Source: a bacterium
GTDB taxonomy: Bacteria > Desulfobacterota > DSWW01
Assembly (NCBI GenBank): GCA_030609865.1
Contig: JAUWSZ010000168.1
Location: forward strand, 1-6,188
Length of the DNA: 6,188 nt
Direction: 5' to 3'
The notes under the pieces were generated by a model. The model was not told the DNA's origin. It saw nothing but the letters and a program-made list of their open reading frames with translations, and did not search any database. A program made the position numbers and the translations under genes. Positions 1 through 6,048 of this stretch are shown here, piece after piece. Positions within the stretch are counted from its first letter, which is position 1, and every line of letters starts with the position of its first letter.

Positions 1-232
1 GACTGAGTTTCACGGCACCCATATACGGCTGGGGACATGCCTTTGTGATCAGGAAGCCGTCTTTCACGTCGTACCCGTCTTCCCGGAGGCGGAGAGCGAG
101 TTCCTTCATCCTTTCTTCACCACCGGTACCGACCACCCGGACGCAGTTGTTACAGCTGACGATCGAGATCGTATCCTCCGGGCTCAATTGTTCCGTGATC
201 GTCTCGTACGGCAGGGATTCTGTGAGTACCAT
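1..232 (-). CDS. metV: MetV-like protein, N-terminal 77 residues (runs off left edge)
   Basis: This is the 5' part of a minus-strand gene that continues past the left edge. The ATG at 232-230 is preceded by a good ribosome site, AAGGAGAGG, eight bases upstream. The visible 77 residues start MVLTESLPYETITEQL and carry a CNNC pair (C27, C30), then V-x-V, a GGEE stretch, a helix L-A-x-x-L-R and a further Cys in KACPQP (C66). This layout matches what I remember of the N-terminus of MetV, the small zinc/iron-sulfur partner of MetF (methylene-tetrahydrofolate reductase C-terminal-type domain), in acetogens and sulfate reducers. In remembered MetV sequences the motif is closer to CGTCVxxC; here the third Cys is replaced (V-V-G-T-G-G). 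MetV is thought to link MetF to its electron donor. It lies 106 bases downstream of the nuoF-like gene on the same strand, so it probably belongs to the same operon. The rest of the gene and any metF are outside the window. Alternative: another small Fe-S/zinc-finger protein of the same superfamily. Confidence 0.6.
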   Translation of the reverse strand, partial: MVLTESLPYETITEQLSPEDTISIVSCNNCVRVVGTGGEERMKELALRLREDGYDVKDGFLITKACPQPYMGAVKLS

Positions 233-320
233 TCCGATTACCTCTCCTTGTTCGTGATATACATTTGCGACTTGTTTTGAATCGTTCCTTTCCGGGCTGA
301 AAACCTTCTGCAATCCACCA

Positions 321-338
321 GGAGGGAAGCTTCCCTCC
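321..338. other. Perfect 18-bp palindrome directly after the nuoF-like stop codon
   Basis: GGAGGGAAGCTTCCCTCC reads the same on both strands and begins at the base next to the TAG stop (341-339) of the nuoF-like gene. As minus-strand RNA it would form a seven-pair stem with an AGCU loop. No T-run follows on either strand, so it is not a textbook intrinsic terminator. It could be a weak terminator, an mRNA 3'-end stabiliser that separates expression of nuoEF from metV, or a DNA-binding site. The function is inference; the symmetry is seen directly. Confidence 0.55.
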
Positions 339-2270
339 CTACTCTCTGAGCACCGCATCGAACCTGCACACGTCGTAGCAGGTGCCGCAGTGGATGCAAC
401 AGCTCTGGTCGATAACGTGAACCTCCTTCTTCTCGCCGGAGATGCAGGAGGCCGCACAGGCACGGGCACAGGCCATGCACCCGTTGCACGTCTCGGGATC
501 GATGGAGTATTCCACGAGCTTTCGGCATACGAGGGCCGCACAACGCTTTTCCCGGATGTGCGCCTCGTATTCGTCACGGAAGTGGCGAATCGTGCTGAGC
601 ACCGGATTCGGCGCCGTCTGGCCCAGCCCGCACAGGGCGGTCTTCTTAATGATGTTGCCCAGGTTTTCCAGTTCCTCGATGTCCCCTTCTCTTCCTTTTC
701 CTTCGGTGATCCTCGTGAGGATATCGAGCATGAGTCCCGTTCCCTCCCGGCCGGGCGTACACTGCCCGCAGGATTCCTCCTGGACGAATTCGAGGAAGAA
801 ACGCGCCGTATCCACCATGCAGCTCTTGTCGTCCATGACCACGAGCCCGCCGGATCCCATAATGGCTCCCAAGGCGGTCAGGCTCTCGTAGTCGATCGGG
901 GTATCCAGATGTCTTGCGGGGACGCATCCTCCGGAGGGACCGCCGCATTGAACGGCCTTGAACGTTCCGCCCTCCGGCACTCCGCCGCCGATATCGTAGA
1001 TGATTTTTCTCATGGGCGTGCCCATTTCCACTTCCACAAGGCCGTTGTTCACGATCGTTCCGGCCAGGGAAAAAATCTTGGTGCCCTTGCTCTTCTCGGA
1101 ACCGACCGCTGCATACCAGCCGGCCCCATTGCGCAGGATGATCGGAACGGTGGCGAGGGTCTCGACGTTGTTGATCACCGTAGGTTTTCCGTAAAGACCC
1201 GACGACGCGGGAAAGGGCGGCTTCGGCCGGGGAACGCCACGCTGCCCCTGAACGGAATGGATCAGGGCGGTCTCCTCGCCGCAGACGAAGGCGCCCGCAC
1301 CGATCATGACCTCGATGTCGAAATCGAATCCCCTTCCGAAGATATCGCTGCCCAGCAGCCCGTACGCACGCGCCTGGTCGATTGCGTGGGATATCAATTC
1401 CACGGCCAGAGGGTATTCCATGCGCACGTAGATGATTCCCTGGCCCGCGCCGATGGCATACGCCCCGATCGCCATGCCCTCGAGGATGCTCTGGGGGTCT
1501 CCTTCGAGTTGGGAGCGATCCATGAACGCGCCGGGGTCGCCCTCGTCGGCGTTGCATATCAGGTACTTCTCGCTGCCCGGCGCCTTTCTGCAATATTGCC
1601 ACTTGACGCCGGTGGGAAAGCCCGCGCCGCCTCGTCCCCGGAGGCCGGAACTCCGGATTTCCTCGATCACCTGCTCCGGTGTCATTTCCGTCAATGCCTT
1701 GGCCAGCGCGGACCATCCGTCCATGGCGATGTATTCATCGATCCTGTAAGGGTTGATCGCGCCGCAGTTCTTTCGCGTGATTCTGTGCTGAGGGACGAAG
1801 AAATCCACTTCTTCCAGGTCGGCAAGCGGCTCTGCCGGTAGCGGCGCAGGGATGGCGGGCGCTTCGGAAGGACCCATGTCTGCCTGGCGCGCACCGTTGA
1901 TCGGGTTCTTCGACAACAGGAGTTCCCGAACCACCTTTCCGCCGATGAGGTGTGACTCTACGATTTCGAGGAGGGACTCCGGAGATACCGTCGCATACCG
2001 TATGATGGGTTCGCCTTTTCGGGCCACGGAAACGATCGGCTCCCGTTCGCAGATCCCGATGCATCCCGCCTCATCGAGTATTACGTCCAGGCCTTCTTTT
2101 TCCACCATCTCCCGGAGCGCGCTCATGACCTCTTGCGCACCCGATGCGATGCCGCAGGTTCCCATGTGTACGATGACCTTTGTATCTTTTTCTTCATCGC
2201 TCCTTATGGCGCAGGCAACGCTCGATTTCTCCTTTATTCTTCGGAGATCCTCCACTCCGAGTTTTTCCAT
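339..2270 (-). CDS. nuoF: NuoF/HydB-type NAD(P)H-binding flavoprotein Fe-S subunit, 643 aa
   Basis: Cytoplasmic diaphorase subunit that takes hydride from NAD(P)H onto FMN and passes electrons through Fe-S clusters. Domain order is that of HydB/HndC from electron-bifurcating hydrogenases, not of bare complex I NuoF. Residues 30-110 form a thioredoxin-like [2Fe-2S]-type domain (MGTCGIASGA, C39; CIGIC, C70 and C74). About 165-380 is the FMN/NADH fold (GLRGRGGAGFPTG at 209, NADEGDPGAFMDR at 240, GAGAFVCGEETAL at 324). About 380-480 is SLBB. About 490-565 is the N3 cluster domain, and H571/C577/C582 form a possible metal-binding hinge. The end is a 2[4Fe-4S] ferredoxin (C595, C598, C601, C605; C625, C628, C631, C635). 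The third N3 ligand is missing: ESCGQCTPG has G507 where CTPC is expected. The N-terminal domain has only three Cys. The ATG shares one base with the nuoE stop (TGATG), with GGGAG upstream, implying translational coupling. No hydrogenase or formate dehydrogenase catalytic subunit is nearby; metV follows. The family is certain; the partner enzyme is inferred. Confidence 0.93.
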   Translation of the reverse strand: MEKLGVEDLRRIKEKSSVACAIRSDEEKDTKVIVHMGTCGIASGAQEVMSALREMVEKEGLDVILDEAGCIGICEREPIVSVARKGEPIIRYATVSPESLLEIVESHLIGGKVVRELLLSKNPINGARQADMGPSEAPAIPAPLPAEPLADLEEVDFFVPQHRITRKNCGAINPYRIDEYIAMDGWSALAKALTEMTPEQVIEEIRSSGLRGRGGAGFPTGVKWQYCRKAPGSEKYLICNADEGDPGAFMDRSQLEGDPQSILEGMAIGAYAIGAGQGIIYVRMEYPLAVELISHAIDQARAYGLLGSDIFGRGFDFDIEVMIGAGAFVCGEETALIHSVQGQRGVPRPKPPFPASSGLYGKPTVINNVETLATVPIILRNGAGWYAAVGSEKSKGTKIFSLAGTIVNNGLVEVEMGTPMRKIIYDIGGGVPEGGTFKAVQCGGPSGGCVPARHLDTPIDYESLTALGAIMGSGGLVVMDDKSCMVDTARFFLEFVQEESCGQCTPGREGTGLMLDILTRITEGKGREGDIEELENLGNIIKKTALCGLGQTAPNPVLSTIRHFRDEYEAHIREKRCAALVCRKLVEYSIDPETCNGCMACARACAASCISGEKKEVHVIDQSCCIHCGTCYDVCRFDAVLRE

Positions 2271-2797
2271 CAGCCGTCTCCCGGGTCCTCTTTCGAGTAG
2301 CGTGACAGCAGGCCCTTGACGCTGCGCCGCGAAACCCGGCTATAGATATCGGAGTCGATTCTCACCACCGGGGCGAGGGCGCAGGCACCCATACAGCGGA
2401 CAGGCTGAATGGAGAACTCGCCGTCCGGGGTGGTCTCCCCGGTCTTGACCTCGAGGGTACGCTCCAACTCCTCGAGCACCCGCTTGCCACCCCGCACGTA
2501 ACATGCCGTGCCCTGGCAGGAGGTAATCCTGTGCCTGGCAGGAGGCATCGTAATGAAATACGAGTAGAAGGAGGCGATGCCGTGGATGTCGACAGGCGGC
2601 ACACCGAGCCCTCCGGCGATTCTCATCATCGCCTCCCGGGGCAGATAGCCGAAGATCTCCTGGGCCGCGCTCATGGCACGGATCGCGGCCCCGGTTTTGT
2701 TCCTTACTTCCTCGATCCGGGCATCCAGTTCTCGGACCTTTTCCGGTGCGAATTCGGCGTCACCGGCCCCGGTTGTTTGCGTGGAATTCGAATCCAT
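2270..2797 (-). CDS. nuoE: NuoE/HydC-type [2Fe-2S] thioredoxin-like subunit, 175 aa
   Basis: The 24-kDa-type subunit that partners NuoF/HydB and carries one [2Fe-2S] cluster. After a variable N-terminus of about 20 residues comes the helical part (AAQEIFGYLPREAMMRIA at 44-61, then VDIHGIASFYSYF at 69-81). The thioredoxin-like fold follows, with cluster ligands in the standard C-x4-C ... C-x3-C spacing: C94 and C99 (CQGTAC), C135 and C139 (CMGAC). The length is normal for the family. The ATG at 2797-2795 has AAGGAGAG about eight bases upstream, which supports this start. It is the first gene of the minus-strand cluster and its stop TGA overlaps the next gene's ATG by one base, so the two subunits are very likely made in equal amounts. 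HydC of bifurcating hydrogenases, NuoE of complex I and the small subunit of NAD-linked formate dehydrogenases all look like this. The HydB-like neighbour favours the soluble HydC/HndA-type role. Confidence 0.93.
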   Translation of the reverse strand: MDSNSTQTTGAGDAEFAPEKVRELDARIEEVRNKTGAAIRAMSAAQEIFGYLPREAMMRIAGGLGVPPVDIHGIASFYSYFITMPPARHRITSCQGTACYVRGGKRVLEELERTLEVKTGETTPDGEFSIQPVRCMGACALAPVVRIDSDIYSRVSRRSVKGLLSRYSKEDPGDG

Positions 2798-2820
2798 TGA
2801 TGAACTCTCCTTGAAATACC

Positions 2821-2875
2821 TACATCATAAAGAGACAGCATGGGTGAGAAGGTTACCAGGTTTTTTCAGTTTTGC
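2821..2875. repeat. Copy 1 of a 55-base imperfect repeat (partner 6114-6168)
   Basis: By hand alignment without gaps, 41 of 55 positions agree with 6114-6168. The strongest blocks are GAGACAGCATGG at 2832-2843, GTTAC at 2852-2856 and TTTTCAGTTTT at 2863-2873. The two copies have the same orientation. Both lie upstream of a minus-strand gene (nuoE here, the corrinoid activator there). Both also span an ATG on the plus strand preceded by a purine-rich stretch. Confidence 0.7.
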
Positions 2876-2890
2876 AAAGCGGGCCACTAA
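2840..2890 (+). pseudogene. Sixteen-codon plus-strand ORF resembling the start of the gene at 6133; likely remnant
   Basis: The ORF reads MGEKVTRFFQFCKAGH and stops at TAA 2888-2890. The gene start at 6133 reads MDKNVTRSFQFSSSEE, so V-T-R-x-F-Q-F is shared in register. In the shared core two of the three base differences are silent third-position changes (ACC/ACG, AGG/AGA) when read on the plus strand, which is what coding conservation would give. The upstream AAAGAGACAGC matches AAGGAGACAGC of the other copy. I read it as the surviving 5' end of a duplicated and truncated gene. It could also be a real short leader peptide, or a non-coding repeat that happens to contain an ATG. The protein family is not recognised. 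Confidence 0.35.
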
Positions 2891-2956
2891 CCCTCTCGTC
2901 ATACCGCTTGATCACATGGATCCCGTATGGATTTGATTCCCTTCAATCTTTTTGTT

Positions 2957-2985
2957 AATATAATAGGGTCGTTGTCGACTGCTAA
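2957..2985 (-). promoter_or_regulatory. Candidate minus-strand promoter for nuoE-nuoF-metV
   Basis: Read on the minus strand, TTAGCA (2985-2980) and TATATT (2962-2957) are separated by exactly 17 bases: four of six and five of six matches to the sigma-70 consensus. Transcription would start near 2950 and give a nuoE leader of about 150 bases. The -35 element lies inside a nested inverted repeat, which would suit control by a repressor. Prediction by eye only. Confidence 0.4.
2959..2964 (+). promoter_or_regulatory. Candidate plus-strand -10 box (TATAAT) for the AhpD-like gene
   Basis: A perfect TATAAT lies in the only clearly AT-rich stretch of the intergenic region (about 2940-2966). No good -35 sits at 17 bases: TTGATT is 20 bases upstream. 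If used, it would give a leader of about 415 bases before the gene at 3388. It overlaps the minus-strand -10 candidate, so the two would be alternative uses of one AT-rich site. Confidence 0.25.
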
Positions 2986-3001
2986 TAGCTGGGCAACAAC
3001 G
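2970..3001. promoter_or_regulatory. Nested inverted repeat, possible operator
   Basis: An outer CGTTGT (2970-2975) pairs with ACAACG (2996-3001), and an inner GCTA-A-TAGC (2981-2989) is nearly concentric with it. Two nested dyads with almost the same centre are unlikely by chance in 32 bases. The element overlaps the -35 of the minus-strand promoter candidate and lies just downstream of the plus-strand TATAAT. It could therefore be an operator affecting both directions, or an RNA hairpin at the start of the plus-strand leader. Confidence 0.4.
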
Positions 3002-3234
3002 CGGTGATTTCCGTAGACTATCTGTATGAAGCAGCATAGAAAGAGAAGTACAAAACGTGGGCATTCTTTATTTTCTTGCGGGCAAGCAAAAACCGACCCC
3101 CCATCTCGGTCGAAACGATCCCTGCTGGTGCGGCAGCGGAAAGAAGTACAAGAATTGCCACCTGTCGCGAGACGAAAGAAGGCGTTCCAGGATTCGGGCC
3201 GCTACCTGCAAACCGTTCGGTTGAGCCAAATAAG

Positions 3235-3253
3235 GGAGGTGAGTTGCACCTCC
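3235..3253 (+). promoter_or_regulatory. Hairpin with Shine-Dalgarno-like left arm and CCTCC right arm
   Basis: GGAGGTG (3235-3241), loop AGTTG, CACCTCC (3247-3253): seven perfect pairs. The right arm contains CCTCC, which could also pair with the GGAGG of the ribosome site of the AhpD-like gene at 3375-3379. The left arm would then act as the competing partner. The hairpin is seen directly; the switch role is inference. Confidence 0.4.
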
Positions 3254-3255
3254 AG

Positions 3256-3273
3256 GCGAGCGGTTCCGCTTGC
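3256..3273 (+). promoter_or_regulatory. Second hairpin, two bases after the first
   Basis: GCGAGCG (3256-3262) pairs with CGCTTGC (3267-3273), seven pairs including one G-U, around a four-base GTTC loop. It follows the 3235-3253 hairpin with only two bases between. No T-run follows, so it is not a terminator. Confidence 0.35.
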
Positions 3274-3387
3274 ATCTCTTACTCGTGCACAATACCTGAG
3301 TCCGGATTCCGGCACCAGCAGCCGGGCGATTCTGGTTCCCCGCTGAACCTCATCATTGGCCTTTACCAGTTGCAGGAGGGAAGACAC

Positions 3388-3915
3388 ATGGCATACATTG
3401 CGATACCGGAGATAGATGGCGTGGATGAGTCGATCAAGAAGCATTTCGAGGCGATCAAACAGGTCACGGGAGAGGTGGGCGAAACCGTGAGAATTCTGGC
3501 CCTTCGTCCTGATATTCTGGATGCAACCAACATGATGGTCAGAACGCTCTTGCTGTCCGAAACAGAGCTGGATTACGAGACAAAAGAGATGATCGCAATC
3601 CTCGTATCCCTGGAAAACGGCTGTTCCATGTGTGTGGGCGAACATGAACGGATTGCGGTCGTGCTGGGGATTCCTGCAGAAAAGATCGACAAGGTCAAAC
3701 AGGGAATAGAGTCATTGGACAGCCCGGAGGAAAAGAAGAGCTTGTTCCGGCTTTGTGTGAAGAGCGCCAAGGAAAGCCACAAGGTCACAAAAGAGGATAT
3801 CGATGGCCTGAAAGCAGTGGGCTATTCTGATTCACAACTCCTGGAGGCAGTGGCCATCGTGGGCTATTTCAACTACATAAATACCATTGTGAATGCGATG
3901 GGATCCGGAAAATAG
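3388..3915 (+). CDS. AhpD-like / carboxymuconolactone decarboxylase family protein, 175 aa
   Basis: All-helical AhpD-fold protein of the 'peroxidase-related' type. The signature is LENGCSMCVGEH at 75-86, with the redox pair C79/C82 and H86 in C-x2-C-x3-H spacing. In AhpD the two Cys act with the His as a thiol relay in peroxide reduction. A C-terminal FNYINTIVNAM (161-171) resembles the FN-x-(I/M)-N stretch of this family. Length is typical (about 170-190). The start at 3388 is chosen because AGGAGGG ends seven bases before it and homology-like sequence begins there, although the frame is open further upstream. There is no signal peptide or membrane segment, so it is cytoplasmic. It stands alone on the plus strand between two minus-strand C1/redox genes and is convergent with the corrinoid activator. 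A role in oxidative-stress protection of the oxygen-sensitive proteins around it is plausible but inferred; the substrate is unknown. A long structured leader may control translation. Confidence 0.85.
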   Translation: MAYIAIPEIDGVDESIKKHFEAIKQVTGEVGETVRILALRPDILDATNMMVRTLLLSETELDYETKEMIAILVSLENGCSMCVGEHERIAVVLGIPAEKIDKVKQGIESLDSPEEKKSLFRLCVKSAKESHKVTKEDIDGLKAVGYSDSQLLEAVAIVGYFNYINTIVNAMGSGK

Positions 3916-4022
3916 GGAAACATGCAGAGATGATCCCGACGGGCGCCTTCTTTTCGAGCAAAATTGTGTTGTACGTCTTCACGGAGCCCTCCTCACGTTC
4001 TTCAGTTAATCCGAGTCCTCAT
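3916..4022. other. Convergent intergenic region, no clear terminator
   Basis: This is 107 bases between the ends of two convergent genes. Only a very short CCCGACGGG dyad (about 3933-3941) followed by a pyrimidine-rich stretch is seen, too weak to call a terminator. How the two converging transcripts end is not evident from sequence. Confidence 0.4.
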
Positions 4023-5960
4023 TCATAAGGTTTGTATCTTCTTTGCCACGTTCGGAAAATCCGACATGTTTGTGTGCGGCAGAAACATGGCTGCCATGTA
4101 CTCATCCATATACCCTGGATACACGCTCAGTTCAAGGTACGTCATGGCGCGGCTGATTTCGAGGGCCTTGTTGAGATAGTTTCCGCAAAGCAGGGTCCTT
4201 CGTGCACCCTTGAGCGAGGAGTTCCCCACGAAGCGGAAACGATCCAGTGGCAGATCAGGAAGAAGGCCGATCAGCACGGCCTTCTCAATGTCCAGGTAGG
4301 TGCCGAATCCTCCTGCCACGAGGACACGCCCGACCTCCTGCAGCGTCAATCCCATCGCATGGATCATGGTCGTTGCGGCCGCATAAACCGCTGCCTTCGA
4401 CCGAACCACGTTCAGGATGTCTTCCTGCGTGATCGTAATGTCCTCTTGCAAGTCGGTCTCATCCTTGAACGCTATGATGTATTCCTTGCTCCCATCCCTT
4501 TCCCGCAATCTTCTTCCCGCCTTTTCTGGAAAGAACCGGCCCTGCTGGTCGATCACCCCGTTCAGGAGGAAGGTTCCGAGGATATCGATCAGGCCGGACC
4601 CGCAAATCCCCTTGGGGCTCTTCCCGCCAATCGTCTCATACCGGAGATCGCTGCCCGCTTCGTCCCAGACCACCTTCTCGATGGCCCCGGCTGTTGCCCG
4701 CATCCCCCAATGAATCCCTCCACCCTCAAAGGCCGGTCCAACCGACGCGCTGCAGCAGGTAAGCCAGTCCCGATTCCCCAGAACCATTTCTCCGTTCGTC
4801 CCCAGGTCCATGAACAGAGTCAGTTCATCGGATTCCGCCAAGTCGGTGTAGACAACCCCGGACGTGATGTCCCCTCCCACGTAGCCGCTCACTCCCGGTA
4901 TGCAGAAGACGATGCCGTTCGGATGGATGGCGATCCCGATTTCCTTCGCCGGGACCGTGGGATACTGATTCACCACCGGGATGTAGGGTTCCATCCGGAT
5001 ATTGCAGGGAGGCAATCCCAGCAAGAGATGGGTCATGGTCGTGTTGCCTGCACAAACCATCGCCGTGATATCCCTCCGGTCGATCCCGGCCTCTGTGCAC
5101 AGGGCGTGCACGAGCTTGTTCACCGTTTCCACCACGGACTCCTGCAATGTCTGCTCCCCTCCCCGGTTGCAGGCAAATATAATCCTGGAAATAACATCTT
5201 CCCCGTAGGCGATCTGCGGATTGTGGCTGGCACGGGTGCCCAGGCTCTGGCATGTGTTCATGTCCACCAGTTCGGCAACTACGGTTGTCGTTCCGATGTC
5301 CACGGCCAGGCCATAATGCTCTTTTCTTGTGTCCCCTGGATCGACTTTCAGGACCTCGGGCATGGACTTGACCCTGCTGACAGTGGCCGTCGCATTCCAG
5401 TTCCCCTGCCGCAGTCCCTTTGCAAGCGATTGAACAGCATCCAGCCCCATTCGGACTTCCCCTTCTCCTGTCTGGCCTTCCAGGACCTTCAGGAATCGCT
5501 CCCTATCCGCAGTGGTATCGTCCAAGGTAGGTGCAGACATCTCCAAATGGAATTTTTGTGTCAATATTGGGCCAATCTCTGCCTCGCCATTAGCCCCTGC
5601 CCTGCATGGACACACCTCAGCGGAGCCGAATTCCAGGGAGTCAACCAGTATCTTTTCTTCCTCACCCTCTTCGGTAACCGAACGTCTCGGGACCTCGACC
5701 ACCACGTCCCTCGAAATCTCGCTCTGACATGCCAGGACTCTCTTCCCGCCGTCGGGGAGTTTCGCATCCGGCAGGCCCTGGGTTACTTTAACGTCTCCCT
5801 GCCGGACGATCACCTCACATTTCCCGCAGGTACCCTCGCCCCCGCACACGCTCTTGAGGTAGATACCCACCAGATTGGCGGCCCTCAGGAGGTTAGTGCC
5901 CGCCGGCACCTTGATTCGTTTCTCATACGGCAGAAAGGTAACTTCAAAGCTGGATTCCAT
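4023..5960 (-). CDS. RACo-type ATP-dependent corrinoid activation protein (2Fe-2S + ASKHA ATPase), 645 aa
   Basis: Uses ATP to return inactive Co(II) corrinoid proteins to the methyl-accepting Co(I) state; family members serve the corrinoid Fe-S protein (RACo/AcsV) or methyltransferase corrinoid proteins. Residues 1-90 are a plant-type [2Fe-2S] ferredoxin with C39, C45, C48 and C78 (CGGEGTCGKC). A linker follows to about 205. The rest is the ASKHA/DUF4445 ATPase: DIGTTT at 221-226, CAGNTTMTHLLLG at 303-315, DLGTNGEM at 385-392, GICGSGLID at 451-459 and the adenosine-site LVAGGFG at 547-553. The family's C-terminal stretch (MAAMFLPH at 622-629) is intact, and length is normal. The start at 5960 (MESSFEVTFL) is preferred because AAGGA lies eight bases upstream. 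An ATG at 5969 lies too close to that site, and extension to 6140 adds 60 residues unlike the family. No corrinoid protein or methyltransferase is in the window, so the exact client is unknown. Confidence 0.92.
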   Translation of the reverse strand: MESSFEVTFLPYEKRIKVPAGTNLLRAANLVGIYLKSVCGGEGTCGKCEVIVRQGDVKVTQGLPDAKLPDGGKRVLACQSEISRDVVVEVPRRSVTEEGEEEKILVDSLEFGSAEVCPCRAGANGEAEIGPILTQKFHLEMSAPTLDDTTADRERFLKVLEGQTGEGEVRMGLDAVQSLAKGLRQGNWNATATVSRVKSMPEVLKVDPGDTRKEHYGLAVDIGTTTVVAELVDMNTCQSLGTRASHNPQIAYGEDVISRIIFACNRGGEQTLQESVVETVNKLVHALCTEAGIDRRDITAMVCAGNTTMTHLLLGLPPCNIRMEPYIPVVNQYPTVPAKEIGIAIHPNGIVFCIPGVSGYVGGDITSGVVYTDLAESDELTLFMDLGTNGEMVLGNRDWLTCCSASVGPAFEGGGIHWGMRATAGAIEKVVWDEAGSDLRYETIGGKSPKGICGSGLIDILGTFLLNGVIDQQGRFFPEKAGRRLRERDGSKEYIIAFKDETDLQEDITITQEDILNVVRSKAAVYAAATTMIHAMGLTLQEVGRVLVAGGFGTYLDIEKAVLIGLLPDLPLDRFRFVGNSSLKGARRTLLCGNYLNKALEISRAMTYLELSVYPGYMDEYMAAMFLPHTNMSDFPNVAKKIQTL

Positions 5961-5985
5961 GATTCCCATCCTTCGATAAGGGTGA

Positions 5986-5995
5986 ACTGGCCAGT
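5986..5995. promoter_or_regulatory. 10-bp palindrome upstream of the corrinoid activator
   Basis: ACTGGCCAGT is perfectly symmetric and ends 26 bases upstream of the preferred start at 5960. It could be a small operator. A 10-bp palindrome is not rare by chance and no promoter was recognised around it. Confidence 0.2.
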
Positions 5996-6048
5996 AATTG
6001 TCTTCGAGAAAGACACCCAGGCTCTTCCCGTCAGGGCGCGTTTGAAAG

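Larger units (their letters stand above)
3002..3387 (+). other. Long gene-free leader of the AhpD-like gene, with local hairpins
   Basis: I see no convincing gene in these 386 bases. The downstream reading frame stays open back to 3076, but the translation there (proline-, serine- and arginine-rich, no family similarity) does not look like protein, and the family starts at the ATG at 3388. Small inverted repeats occur at about 3094-3112 (CGACC/GGTCG) and around 3312-3322 (CCGGATTCCGG), besides the two hairpins listed separately. I could not match it to a known riboswitch; no cobalamin or THF riboswitch core was recognised. Confidence 0.4.

Noticed and set aside
390..1841. 483-codon open frame on the plus strand opposite the nuoF-like gene
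   Set aside because: It is an antisense shadow: no motifs, and the opposite strand encodes a complete HydB-like protein.
3076..3387. Upstream extension of the AhpD-like protein to an ATG at 3076 or a TTG at 3244
   Set aside because: The extension has no protein-like pattern or family match, its SD-like GGAGG is locked in a hairpin, and AGGAGGG at 3374-3380 fits the ATG at 3388 well.
2798..3387. Cobalamin or THF riboswitch between nuoE and the AhpD-like gene
   Set aside because: The C1/corrinoid context invited it, but I found none of the conserved core stretches of these riboswitches on either strand.
3933..3955. Terminator at the end of the AhpD-like gene (CCCGACGGG then a T-rich stretch)
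   Set aside because: The stem is three or four pairs with a minimal loop and the following stretch is not a clean T-run.
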